Below the pieces are notes generated by a model, which had not been told where the DNA came from, searched no databases, and saw only the letters and a program-made list of their open reading frames with translations. A DNA stretch of 18,447 bases from JAVWIF01 sp036639635 (GTDB lineage: Bacteria; Bacillota_I; Bacilli_A; Erysipelotrichales; Erysipelotrichaceae): the NCBI GenBank assembly GCA_036639635.1, contig JAVWIF010000036.1:1-18447 (forward strand), in the 5' to 3' direction. The position numbers and the translations under genes are program-made. Below are positions 7,478-14,833 of this stretch, in pieces. How positions within the stretch are numbered: position 1 is the stretch's first letter; every line of letters begins with the position of its first letter.

Positions 7478-7507
7478 GCATAATGTATTGCTTTTTTGCA
7501 CAACCTA
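7477..7507 (+). promoter_or_regulatory. Candidate sigma-G-type (forespore) promoter of the spoVAF-like gene
   Basis: TGCATA (7477-7482) equals the forespore -35 pattern. After 18 bases CAACCTA (7501-7507) matches the CATAMTA-type -10 at five of seven positions. No sigma-A pair is visible in the gap. The predicted start lies next to the AGGTGA SD. The match is suggestive only; it gains weight because the downstream product belongs to a forespore-made family. Confidence 0.4.
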
Positions 7508-7523
7508 CTTTTAGGTGATGATA

Positions 7524-8933
7524 ATGAATAACGCATATCAAGAAATGATCAATGGACTAGATAGTCAATTACAGATAACAAAGAACTTTGATGTTGTAAC
7601 AAAAGCATTGCGGGTGCAAGGATTATCTATGAATTATTACTTTGTGGATGGCTTTGCGAAGGATGAAATATTAGAAAAAATGACTGAATTTCTTTTAAAG
7701 GCCGATATTAAAACAATTGTTGAAAAGGCCGATATTCAAGTCTTTTGTGATTTATTTATACCCTACTTAGAAGTGGATATTAAAAAAGAAATAAATGATA
7801 TGTGTAACGCTGTTTTAAGTGGTTCTGTACTATTAATTGTAGAAGGCTATGCACAAGGCATAGTGATTGATGCACGAACGTATCCAACACGCTCTATGAG
7901 TGAGCCTGAAGATGATAAGGTATTACGAGGAAGTCGTGATGGTTTTGTAGAGACGTTGATTTTTAATACAGCATTGATAAGGAGAAGAATAAGAGATTGT
8001 CGTTTACGCATGGAATATCATGCGATAGGGAGTATTAGTAAAACGGATATTGTGTTGTGTTACATGGAAGGTATTGCAGATGATATACTTGTTTTAAATA
8101 TTAGGAAGAAATTAGATGCAATTAATGTAGAAGCACTAACGATGGCACAAGAAAGTATTGCGGAAGCATTGGTTCCACATAAATGGTTGAATCCTTTTCC
8201 TAAAGTACGCTATAGTGAACGCCCTGATAGCGCTTCTAGTAATGTCTTAGAAGGTAGAGTCATCTTGTTAATAGATAACTCTCCTTCTGTTATTATCCTT
8301 CCTACAAGTTTCTTTGACTTTATTCAAGAAGCACAAGATTACTATTTGCCGCCGTTTACTGGAAGCTATTTAAGAATTGTGCGCATTGGGGTATTTTTCT
8401 TAACACTGTTTGTTACCCCAGTTTGGTTTTATCTAAATTCAAATCCTAGTATTTGTCCTTCTTGGCTAACTTTTAGTCTTATCCAAGATACCATGAATCT
8501 TCCGATTGTAATCCAATTCTTGCTCTTAGAATTTGGAATTGATGCATTAAAGATGGCAAGTCTCAATACACCTAGTTCATTAAATAGCTCGTTTAGTATA
8601 ATTGGTGCCCTTATTTTAGGTGATTTTGCGGTAGAAGCACATTGGCTTGCTCCAGAAATCATTTTATATATGGCTTTTGTTGCACTTGCTAATTTTACGC
8701 AACCTAGCTATGAATTAGGATATGCTATTAAATTTATGCGTATTCTATTAATTATTTTGATTGGAGTGTTTCCTAGTATTGGCTTTTGGGTAGGGTTAGG
8801 ACTTATTATTCTCATTATGGGAAGTAATAAGACAGTGACTAAAACAAGCTATTTTTATCCATTGATACCTTTTAATGCGCATGACTTTAAGATGATTTTT
8901 GCGCGTAAGAAACTAAAAAGCAAAAAGAAGTAG
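7524..8933 (+). CDS. SpoVAF/GerA-family spore germination membrane protein
   Basis: GerA-type A subunits and SpoVAF lie in the spore inner membrane and act in nutrient sensing and release of ions and dipicolinic acid. The 469-residue protein has a long soluble N-terminal region (1-280) containing EPEDDKVLRGSRDGFVETL (128-146), the family hallmark; the RGSRDGF form rather than RGPREGF points to the SpoVAF branch. Residues 281-437 are hydrophobic with about five to six membrane helices, and the tail is lysine-rich. It is close to SpoVAF length (about 490). ATG 7524 is chosen because AGGTGA (7513-7518) lies five bases upstream; the longer frame begins at a GTG within that SD. No other spoVA or gerAB/gerAC gene is beside it. 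It indicates a sporulating organism or ancestor. Confidence 0.85.
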   Translation: MNNAYQEMINGLDSQLQITKNFDVVTKALRVQGLSMNYYFVDGFAKDEILEKMTEFLLKADIKTIVEKADIQVFCDLFIPYLEVDIKKEINDMCNAVLSGSVLLIVEGYAQGIVIDARTYPTRSMSEPEDDKVLRGSRDGFVETLIFNTALIRRRIRDCRLRMEYHAIGSISKTDIVLCYMEGIADDILVLNIRKKLDAINVEALTMAQESIAEALVPHKWLNPFPKVRYSERPDSASSNVLEGRVILLIDNSPSVIILPTSFFDFIQEAQDYYLPPFTGSYLRIVRIGVFFLTLFVTPVWFYLNSNPSICPSWLTFSLIQDTMNLPIVIQFLLLEFGIDALKMASLNTPSSLNSSFSIIGALILGDFAVEAHWLAPEIILYMAFVALANFTQPSYELGYAIKFMRILLIILIGVFPSIGFWVGLGLIILIMGSNKTVTKTSYFYPLIPFNAHDFKMIFARKKLKSKKK

Positions 8934-8953
8934 CAACTTATTGTAACAATGCG

Positions 8954-8962
8954 TGCTATACT
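8954..8962 (+). promoter_or_regulatory. Extended -10 promoter before small membrane gene
   Basis: TGCTATACT at 8954-8962 is identical to the extended -10 of rex. The -35 region (about 8934-8939, CAACTT) is poor. An 11-bp palindrome, ATTGTAACAAT (8940-8950), fills the space between, where a repressor could bind. Confidence 0.45.
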
Positions 8963-8979
8963 TATTAGGAAAGAAGTTG

Positions 8980-9333
8980 ATGCACGTGTCTGATATGTTT
9001 AAAAGAGTAAAACTTGCATATTTTGTATATGTTATGGCAATGCCTTTATTGCTCTATGCGTATGGGTTTGAATTTGTTTTTTATCTACTCTTATTTAGTG
9101 TAGATGCCTATATGCTAAAGAATATAGATGTTGTAGAACTCGTAAAAATAAGTTTAGGAGAAGAATACAAAAAAGAAAGTAACCAAGTGATGTTTTATGA
9201 ATGCATGGTTATAGTTTGTCTTGTAATCATTGCTTTTAAATCCTTAGAATTAGCAGGGATTTTATTGTTAAATGATATAATTCTTGATGTTGTGAGCTTT
9301 TTTTTGCATATGAATGCAAAGAAAAGCAAATAG
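8980..9333 (+). CDS. Small four-helix membrane protein, unknown function
   Basis: I do not recognise this 117-residue protein. It has two hydrophobic pairs: about 12-30 with 31-46 (LAYFVYVMAMPLLLYAYG, FEFVFYLLLFSVDAYML), and about 74-90 with 93-111 (CMVIVCLVIIAF, LELAGILLLNDIILDVVSFFL). A charged cytoplasm-like loop lies between them (EEYKKESNQ). ATG 8980 is chosen because AGGAAAG (8968-8974) sits just upstream and the longer GTG frame from 8953 would overlap the -10 box. It lies 46 bases after the spoVAF-like gene. SpoVAF of Bacillus works with the small membrane protein FigP (YqhR); whether this is a counterpart is a guess from position only. Confidence 0.65.
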   Translation: MHVSDMFKRVKLAYFVYVMAMPLLLYAYGFEFVFYLLLFSVDAYMLKNIDVVELVKISLGEEYKKESNQVMFYECMVIVCLVIIAFKSLELAGILLLNDIILDVVSFFLHMNAKKSK

Positions 9334-9355
9334 GAACTTTTAAAATAATAGGTTA

Positions 9356-9366
9356 TGTGCTAAAAT
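9356..9366 (+). promoter_or_regulatory. Extended -10 promoter of the phosphofructokinase gene
   Basis: TAAAAT (9361-9366) preceded by TG one base upstream reads TGTGCTAAAAT. The -35 region 17 bases upstream is TTTTAA (9338-9343) and is weak. The transcript should start near 9373, giving a leader of about 35 bases with the SD AGGAGGA (9392-9398). Confidence 0.5.
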
Positions 9367-9406
9367 TACAACGTAATGTTAAATTATTAATAGGAGGAAT
9401 TATAAC

Positions 9407-10624
9407 ATGGCAAATTGTTTAGTAGCACAGTCTGGTGGACCAACAACTGTTATTAATGCTTCACTTGCAGGAGTAGTTAAAGCAAACCAGTTAAACCCAG
9501 TTTACGATACTGTATATGGTGGTCTTAATGGAATTGAAGGAATTTTAGAAGAACGTCTTTATGATTTAACAAACATGAGTGATTTTGAAAACCGTGTTTT
9601 ACGTCAAACGCCATCTTCTTGTTTAGGAAGTTGCCGATACAAATTAAAAAGAGATGACGATACTGATTATAAAAAATTAGTTGCTGTTATGGATAAATTC
9701 AATATTGAAATTATGTTCTATATTGGTGGAAATGATTCTATGGATACTGTAGATGCATTAAGCCAATGGGCTAAGAAAAATGGCGTTAGCAAACGTTTTG
9801 TTGGAATTCCAAAAACAGTTGATAACGACTTAATGGTAACTGACCATTGTCCAGGTTTCGCATCTGCTGCAAAATTTGTAAATGCAGTTGTTACTTCAAC
9901 TTGGCAAGATTACAACGTATATACTCGTAGTGAAGTTTTTATTCTTGAAACTATGGGACGTGATGCTGGTTGGTTAGCAGGTTCTTCAGTAGCTACAGGG
10001 CATGTTGATTTATTAATTTTACCTGAACAAGACTTTGATCAAGAAGTATTCTTGGCACAAGTACAAAAATGTATGGATGAAAAGAACAAATGTTTCATCG
10101 TTGTTAGTGAAGGTGCTCACTTTGCAGATGGATCTTACTTAGCAGCTGGTAAAGCTGTAAATGATGGCTTTGGTCATGCTGTATTAGGTGGTGCTGGTAA
10201 TGCCGTAAAAGAAATGATTCTTGATGCTGGTATTGCTCCACGTGCGAAAGTACAAGACTTAAGTACAGCACAACGTTGTGCAAACTACATTCAATCAGAT
10301 GTTGATGTTAGTGAAGCATTTGAATTGGGAATGTCAGCACATATGCATTCAGCTGATGGTAAATTTACTGGACAAGTAGTTGGAGTTGTTCGTGATGGAT
10401 CAAAAGAATACAATGTTAAATTTATTGCAGGACCTGCACATGAATTTGCAAACCATGTTAAAAACATTCCAGCAGAATGGATTCTTCCAGAATACCATGG
10501 TTTAACACAAGAAGCATATGACTATTTCTTACCTCTAATCAAAGGAGAACCAACGTTGATTATGGATAATGAAAAAGGAACACCTGCTTACGTATTCCCT
10601 TACCACATGTCAGATAAAAAATAA
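9407..10624 (+). CDS. Pyrophosphate-dependent 6-phosphofructokinase
   Basis: This glycolytic enzyme interconverts fructose 6-phosphate and fructose 1,6-bisphosphate. The 405-residue protein starts with VAQSGGPTTVINASL, the phosphoryl-donor loop. The donor-specificity positions are GGND (107-110) and PKTVDND (135-141). ATP enzymes have GGDG and PGTIDND; an acid at the fourth position of the first motif and Lys in the second are the known marks of PPi use, because they block ATP binding. ETMGRDAGWLAG (181-192) binds the sugar phosphate. Length exceeds the 320-residue ATP type and fits PPi enzymes. A strong SD, own promoter and own terminator make it a single-gene unit. Its codon choices look like those of highly expressed genes. 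PPi use is inferred from motifs. Confidence 0.9.
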   Translation: MANCLVAQSGGPTTVINASLAGVVKANQLNPVYDTVYGGLNGIEGILEERLYDLTNMSDFENRVLRQTPSSCLGSCRYKLKRDDDTDYKKLVAVMDKFNIEIMFYIGGNDSMDTVDALSQWAKKNGVSKRFVGIPKTVDNDLMVTDHCPGFASAAKFVNAVVTSTWQDYNVYTRSEVFILETMGRDAGWLAGSSVATGHVDLLILPEQDFDQEVFLAQVQKCMDEKNKCFIVVSEGAHFADGSYLAAGKAVNDGFGHAVLGGAGNAVKEMILDAGIAPRAKVQDLSTAQRCANYIQSDVDVSEAFELGMSAHMHSADGKFTGQVVGVVRDGSKEYNVKFIAGPAHEFANHVKNIPAEWILPEYHGLTQEAYDYFLPLIKGEPTLIMDNEKGTPAYVFPYHMSDKK

Positions 10625-10633
10625 ATTATAATG

Positions 10634-10663
10634 AAAAAGCGATGTTGTTCATCGCTTTTTTTT
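10634..10663 (+). terminator. Intrinsic terminator after phosphofructokinase
   Basis: AAAAAGCGATG (10634-10644) pairs with CATCGCTTTTT (10650-10660) around TTGTT, followed by more T's to 10663. AAAAAGCGAT recurs just downstream at 10666-10675 without a matching arm. Confidence 0.92.
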
Positions 10664-10735
10664 AGAAAAAGCGATACTTTACTCAATATTATTAAAAAAA
10701 AGGAAAAGCAAACAATTTGTATGAAGGAAGATGAA

Positions 10736-10837
10736 TTCATGAACAAAAGCGTTTGTTCATGAAACATAAACAAATGTGTAAAATAGTATGAAAAATATGT
10801 ATAAAAATTGACATCATGCCGTATTGTTTCATGGAAC
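10736..10837. promoter_or_regulatory. Three CATG-centred palindromic boxes upstream of oppA
   Basis: Two TTCATGAA boxes (10736-10743 and 10756-10763) lie exactly 20 bp apart. They form the arms of a perfect 12-bp inverted repeat with the four-base loop AGCG (TTCATGAACAAA/TTTGTTCATGAA). A third, imperfect copy, GTTTCATGGAAC, is at 10826-10837. The shared pattern is about TGTTTCATGRACA. This could be an operator for a dimeric regulator or a hairpin in a longer transcript. The rest of the 313-base gap (10664-10976) is AT-rich with only the promoter noted separately. Confidence 0.45.
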
Positions 10838-10903
10838 ATCACATATTTTACATAAAAATGAAAGAAAATGCGTTTATTTCGTGTAACTTTCATAACAAAA
10901 TTA

Positions 10904-10932
10904 TTGTAATTCAATGTGATATAAGATATAAT
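10904..10932 (+). promoter_or_regulatory. Sigma-A promoter of the opp operon
   Basis: TTGTAA (10904-10909), a 17-base spacer, and a perfect -10 TATAAT (10927-10932). The transcript should start near 10939, giving a leader of about 38 bases with the SD AGGAGGG (10963-10969). Confidence 0.8.
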
Positions 10933-10976
10933 GAAATCATTATCAGGAATGATAGGAATAATAGGAGGGAATTTAT

Positions 10977-12842
10977 ATGAAAAAAGTATTAAGTCTACTA
11001 TGTGTAGGATTAATGGCTGTTTCTATGGCTGGATGTGGTAGCTCTAAAAAAGGGAACACATTTACAGTAGGAGCAAATGAATTAACAGGAACATTTTCAC
11101 CAATTTATTATTCATCTTCTTACGATGGATATGCAGTCGATTTAATGTACGAAAAGCTAATGGATTATGATGTTAACAACAAACTTCAACCAGGACTTGC
11201 TGAAGGTGTTGCTGACGCCGATGGAAAAACAGTTACATTCAAATTGAAAAAAGGAATCAAATTCTCAGATGGTACAGACTTTGATGCAAAAGACGTTGAA
11301 TTTACATTCAAAGCAGTTTCAGATCCTGCATATGATGGACGTTACGCAGGTACTACAAAATATTTAGAGGGTTATGGCGCTTATTCACAAGGTGAAATTT
11401 CTACAAAATATGCGAATGCAAAAGGTGCTGTAGATGCAGCTGATGCAGCAATAAAAAAAGCAAAAGAAGATAAAGATGAAGCAAAGCAAAAAACTGCTGA
11501 AGCTGACAAGAAAAAAGCACAAGAAGAATTTACTGTAGTTGAAGCAGAATTTAAAAAAGCTACAGAAAAAGAACCAGAATTTCCTGGAATTAAAGTAATC
11601 GATGATTACACAATCCAATTTAAAACAGAAGTACCAAGAAATGATAACTTATCTACACTTGCAGCAAGTTTTGCAATTATCTCTGCTGATCAATTTAAAG
11701 ACGGCTATAAATATGGAGATTTAAAAGTTGTTAAAGATTCTTTGAAAAAACCAATCGGAACAGGACCTTATGTTTTGAAAAAATGGGAAGCAGGAACTGG
11801 TGCATCATTCACTAAGAACAAAAAATATGATCGTGGTGGATTTGCTATCGAAAACATTGTTATTAAACCAACAAAACAAACAACTGAATATCAAGAATTA
11901 GAATCTGGAAATATCGATATGCTTAACGGTATGATTGAACCTAAGAAAGTTGGGCCAGCTTCTACTAATGATAAACTTGCTATGAACCACTACCCACGTG
12001 GTGGTGCTGGATATATCACATTTAATGCAGCAAAAGGTGCTACTGCTGACAAAGCTGTACGTCAAGCATTAACATTTGCATTTGATCGTAAAGGATTTGT
12101 TGACTCTTTCTATGAATGTCCAAAATGTAAAGGATTAGACGATGTGAAGCTTGGATATGTTCCAGCAACATATAATAACCCATTATCAACAATAGGTGAC
12201 GTAGTTAGAGGAACTGATAAAGTTGAAGGCTTAGAAACTTATGACTTCAATATGGAAAAAGCAAAACAAACATTAGATGCAGCTGGATGGGTTGCAGGAG
12301 CTGATGGCAAACGTTCAAAAGATGGTAAAGGATTAGATATCAAAATCTTATCTATGGAAGACCACGATATTTTAGCTAACTTAGTACCAATGTGGCAAAA
12401 AGCATGGGGAACTGAATTAGGTGCGAATGTAAAAGTTGCTACTGTTGACTTCAATACGTTACTTGATAAAATTAACTATGACAAAAATGGAGATGATTGG
12501 AACGTTTTCTTCCTAGCTACTTCTTATACTTCTGATGGTATGGCAGACATTTTACAAACATTCCATTCTGATTACGCAAAAGATGGTAGTGATAACTACG
12601 CTCGTTTAAAAGATGCTGAATTAGACGCTATGTTAAAAGGTGCACTTACTGAAATGGACGCTACGAAAGCATTAGCTAAATGGAAAGAAGTTGCTGTTCG
12701 TATTAACGATGACGCTACTGTAATTCCAGTTTATGGAAACACATATTTTGATCTTTACAATAAGAAAGTTAAAGGTTTAAAGACAAACGCTCTTTACACT
12801 TGGCCAAGAGCATTGAAAGATGCTACTATTGCAGATAAATAA
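10977..12842 (+). CDS. oppA: Oligopeptide ABC transporter substrate-binding lipoprotein
   Basis: This extracellular lipoprotein captures peptides for the OppBCDF importer. The 621-residue protein begins with a lipoprotein signal (MKKVLSLLCVGLMAVSMAGC) with lipidated Cys20. The rest is the family 5 solute-binding fold: FTVGANELTGTFSPIYY, then LKKGIKFSDGTDFDAKDVEFT (90-110), KPIGTGPYVLKKW (258-270) and AVRQALTFAFDRKGF (360-374). Residues about 145-200 are a Lys/Ala/Glu-rich helical insertion (DAADAAIKKAKEDKDEAKQK), likely a coiled coil, absent from the E. coli OppA pattern as I know it. A CPKC pair occurs at 381-384. Family and neighbours fit oligopeptide uptake, but dipeptide or nickel-type ligands cannot be excluded. 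Confidence 0.92.
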   Translation: MKKVLSLLCVGLMAVSMAGCGSSKKGNTFTVGANELTGTFSPIYYSSSYDGYAVDLMYEKLMDYDVNNKLQPGLAEGVADADGKTVTFKLKKGIKFSDGTDFDAKDVEFTFKAVSDPAYDGRYAGTTKYLEGYGAYSQGEISTKYANAKGAVDAADAAIKKAKEDKDEAKQKTAEADKKKAQEEFTVVEAEFKKATEKEPEFPGIKVIDDYTIQFKTEVPRNDNLSTLAASFAIISADQFKDGYKYGDLKVVKDSLKKPIGTGPYVLKKWEAGTGASFTKNKKYDRGGFAIENIVIKPTKQTTEYQELESGNIDMLNGMIEPKKVGPASTNDKLAMNHYPRGGAGYITFNAAKGATADKAVRQALTFAFDRKGFVDSFYECPKCKGLDDVKLGYVPATYNNPLSTIGDVVRGTDKVEGLETYDFNMEKAKQTLDAAGWVAGADGKRSKDGKGLDIKILSMEDHDILANLVPMWQKAWGTELGANVKVATVDFNTLLDKINYDKNGDDWNVFFLATSYTSDGMADILQTFHSDYAKDGSDNYARLKDAELDAMLKGALTEMDATKALAKWKEVAVRINDDATVIPVYGNTYFDLYNKKVKGLKTNALYTWPRALKDATIADK

Positions 12843-12860
12843 AATATGTAAAACGTTTTT

Positions 12861-12890
12861 ATAAGAGCAAGATTACCTTGCTCTTATTTA
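12861..12890 (+). terminator. Intra-operon hairpin between oppA and oppB
   Basis: ATAAGAGCAAG (12861-12871) pairs with CTTGCTCTTAT (12877-12887) around ATTAC, followed by a weak TTTA tail. The poor T tract suggests partial termination or 3' protection. That would make the binding protein more abundant than the permease, a common arrangement in ABC importers. Confidence 0.75.
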
Positions 12891-12925
12891 TGTTTGTATA
12901 ACAACTATACGAGAGGTGATTTTTT

Positions 12926-13906
12926 ATGTTAAAGTACATCGGTAAACGGTTGCTCAATCTTATTCCAGTAATGTTTATTATATCTATTGTTATTTTTGGT
13001 ACGGTAAAATGTATGCCTGGAGATCCTGTTACGGCTTATTTAGGAATAGGTTCAAAAGCGACGGTAGAACAGAAAAACCAAATACGTGAAGAGTTAGGAT
13101 TAAATAAATCTTACCCTGAACAATACGCTGTTTGGATTACAAAACTAGCAACTGGAGATTTAGGACAATCTATTAAATTTAAAGAACCAGTTTCAAACAT
13201 TATTGGAACTTATGTTTGGAATACATTTTTATTAAACTTAGTTTCTTTGGTAATAGGTATTGGATTATCAATACCAATAGGCATACGTCAAGCGACGAAG
13301 AAGTTTTCGAAATATGATAATTTCTGGACAGTATTTTCGCTACTTGGGGTATCTGTACCAACGTTCTTTTTTGCTTTGGTATTGATATTCTATGTTGCAT
13401 TACCGTCAGGATTTATTCCGGTAAATGGTATGCGTACACCAGATATGGCATTGTTTGGATATGATAGTATCTTCCAAGAAATTGGAGATGTCGGTATTCA
13501 TATGTTATTGCCTGCAATTGTATTAGCATTTGGTAACTTTGCGACATTCTCACGTTATGTACGTAGTGCAATGATTGATGTTATTAACATGGACTATGTT
13601 CGTACAGCGCGAGCTAAAGGATTAAAAGAAAAGGTAGTAATTTATCGACATGCCTTTAAGAATGCTTTAATTCCATTAGTAACGTTATTAGGATTATATA
13701 TTCCTTCCTTGTTTAGTGGTGCCATGATTTTAGAATCTGTTTTCTTATGGCCTGGATTAGGAAAGATATTAATTGATGCGATTACGGGACAAGATCAAAG
13801 TATCATTACCGCCTGTTTAATGTTCTCTGCACTCTTAATGGTGGCAGGTAACTTATTATCGGATGTATTGTATTCTGTTGTTGACCCACGAGTTAAAGTA
13901 GAATAG
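12926..13906 (+). CDS. oppB: Oligopeptide ABC transporter permease OppB
   Basis: One of two membrane subunits of the peptide importer. The 326-residue protein has the family start MLKYIGKRLLNLIPVMFIIS, a first helix at about 9-28, CMPGDPV (29-35), then an extracellular segment (36-95) and five more helices. The cytoplasmic coupling (EAA) loop is at 227-250 (TARAKGLKEKVVIYRHAFKNALIP), the site that docks onto the ATPases. The C-terminus VDPRVKVE is typical. SD AGAGGTGAT lies before the ATG. OppC follows after an 11-base gap. Confidence 0.93.
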   Translation: MLKYIGKRLLNLIPVMFIISIVIFGTVKCMPGDPVTAYLGIGSKATVEQKNQIREELGLNKSYPEQYAVWITKLATGDLGQSIKFKEPVSNIIGTYVWNTFLLNLVSLVIGIGLSIPIGIRQATKKFSKYDNFWTVFSLLGVSVPTFFFALVLIFYVALPSGFIPVNGMRTPDMALFGYDSIFQEIGDVGIHMLLPAIVLAFGNFATFSRYVRSAMIDVINMDYVRTARAKGLKEKVVIYRHAFKNALIPLVTLLGLYIPSLFSGAMILESVFLWPGLGKILIDAITGQDQSIITACLMFSALLMVAGNLLSDVLYSVVDPRVKVE

Positions 13907-13917
13907 AGGTGATTTCT

Positions 13918-14823
13918 ATGGTAGAAAATAATGAAATTAAGAAAATAAATAAAAGTGATACTAGAGGACCATGGCAAATCGCCTGGGATAAATTTAGAAA
14001 AAATAAAATTGCAATGTTTGGATTGGTCGTTTTTACAATTATAGTACTTGCTGTTATCATCGTTCCTATGGTATCTGGTGTAGAACTAACTGATTATGAT
14101 TATGCTTTAAAGAATTTAGGTCCTAGTGCTACTCATTGGTTAGGTACAGATCAACAAGGACGTGATGTCTTCTTCCGTTTGTTCTTAGGTGGTCGTATTT
14201 CTATTATGGTTGGTATTATTGCAGCACTAATTACTGTCATATTAGGTTGTACAATTGGAGGTATAGCTGGATATTATGGTGGTTGGGTTGATAACTTATT
14301 AATGCGTTTTTCTGAGATTGTTTATTCCCTTCCTTTCACTCCTCTAATCTTAGTATTTGCATTTAATATGTTGTGGACTCCTTCCGATATTAAAATGTAT
14401 ATTGTCTCTTTTCTAATAGGAGTATTATCGTGGCCAGGACTTGCAAGACTTGTGCGTGGACAGATTTTATCATTACGTGAACAAGAATATATGCAAGCTT
14501 GTGAAGCTTTAGGATTAAGCGATTTTTCTAAAATATTTAAACATTTAATTCCAAATGTTTTATCAATGATCATTGTAAATGCAACACTTTCTATGGCAAG
14601 TGCAATTCTTACAGAAGCTGGTTTATCTTTCTTAGGAATGGGAGTTACAATTCCTACACCTTCTTGGGGTAATTTAATGCAAACTGCACAGAATACAGAA
14701 GTATTTAGGAACTTTCCTTGGAACTGGTTACCAGCGGGAATTATGTGTTTATTAACCGTAGTTTCAATCAACTTGATTGGTGAAGGATTACGTGATGCCT
14801 TCGACCCAAAAGATATACGATAG
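13918..14823 (+). CDS. oppC: Oligopeptide ABC transporter permease OppC
   Basis: The second membrane subunit, 301 residues. It has a cytoplasmic N-terminal tail (1-30, GPWQIAWDKFRKNKIAM), a first helix at about 32-53, and the OppC signature HWLGTDQQGRDVF (73-85). The EAA coupling loop is EYMQACEALGLSDFSKIFKHLIPN (190-213). It ends GLRDAFDPKDIR, normal for the family. ATG 13918 is chosen because AGGTGAT (13906-13912) is the SD; the longer frame from GTG 13909 starts inside that SD. The stop codon overlaps the SD of oppD, which suggests translational coupling. Confidence 0.93.
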   Translation: MVENNEIKKINKSDTRGPWQIAWDKFRKNKIAMFGLVVFTIIVLAVIIVPMVSGVELTDYDYALKNLGPSATHWLGTDQQGRDVFFRLFLGGRISIMVGIIAALITVILGCTIGGIAGYYGGWVDNLLMRFSEIVYSLPFTPLILVFAFNMLWTPSDIKMYIVSFLIGVLSWPGLARLVRGQILSLREQEYMQACEALGLSDFSKIFKHLIPNVLSMIIVNATLSMASAILTEAGLSFLGMGVTIPTPSWGNLMQTAQNTEVFRNFPWNWLPAGIMCLLTVVSINLIGEGLRDAFDPKDIR

Positions 14824-14833
14824 GAGTATGACT

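Noticed and set aside
7471..7503. Two 13-base direct repeats CTTTTTTGCAYAA
   Set aside because: Only two copies, T-rich, and explained by a terminator tail next to a promoter-like element; not a repeat array.
10744..10757. Possible cre (CcpA) site in the AAAGCGTTT loop of the inverted repeat
   Set aside because: Aligned to TGWAANCGNTNWCA it fails at both outer ends; the symmetry is explained better by the TTCATGAA arms.
10808..10813. Perfect TTGACA as a second opp promoter
   Set aside because: At 16-18 bases downstream there is no -10-like sequence (ATGGAA at 17), while TTGTAA-N17-TATAAT nearer the gene is much better.
10600..10914. 104-codon - strand frame upstream of oppA
   Set aside because: It would read through the phosphofructokinase terminator, is Phe/Ile/Lys-rich as expected from AT-rich noncoding DNA, and has no recognisable domain.
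14322..14771. 149-codon open frame on the - strand inside oppC
   Set aside because: It is fully antisense to a well-supported permease gene, has no SD or family features, and its composition follows from reverse reading of oppC.
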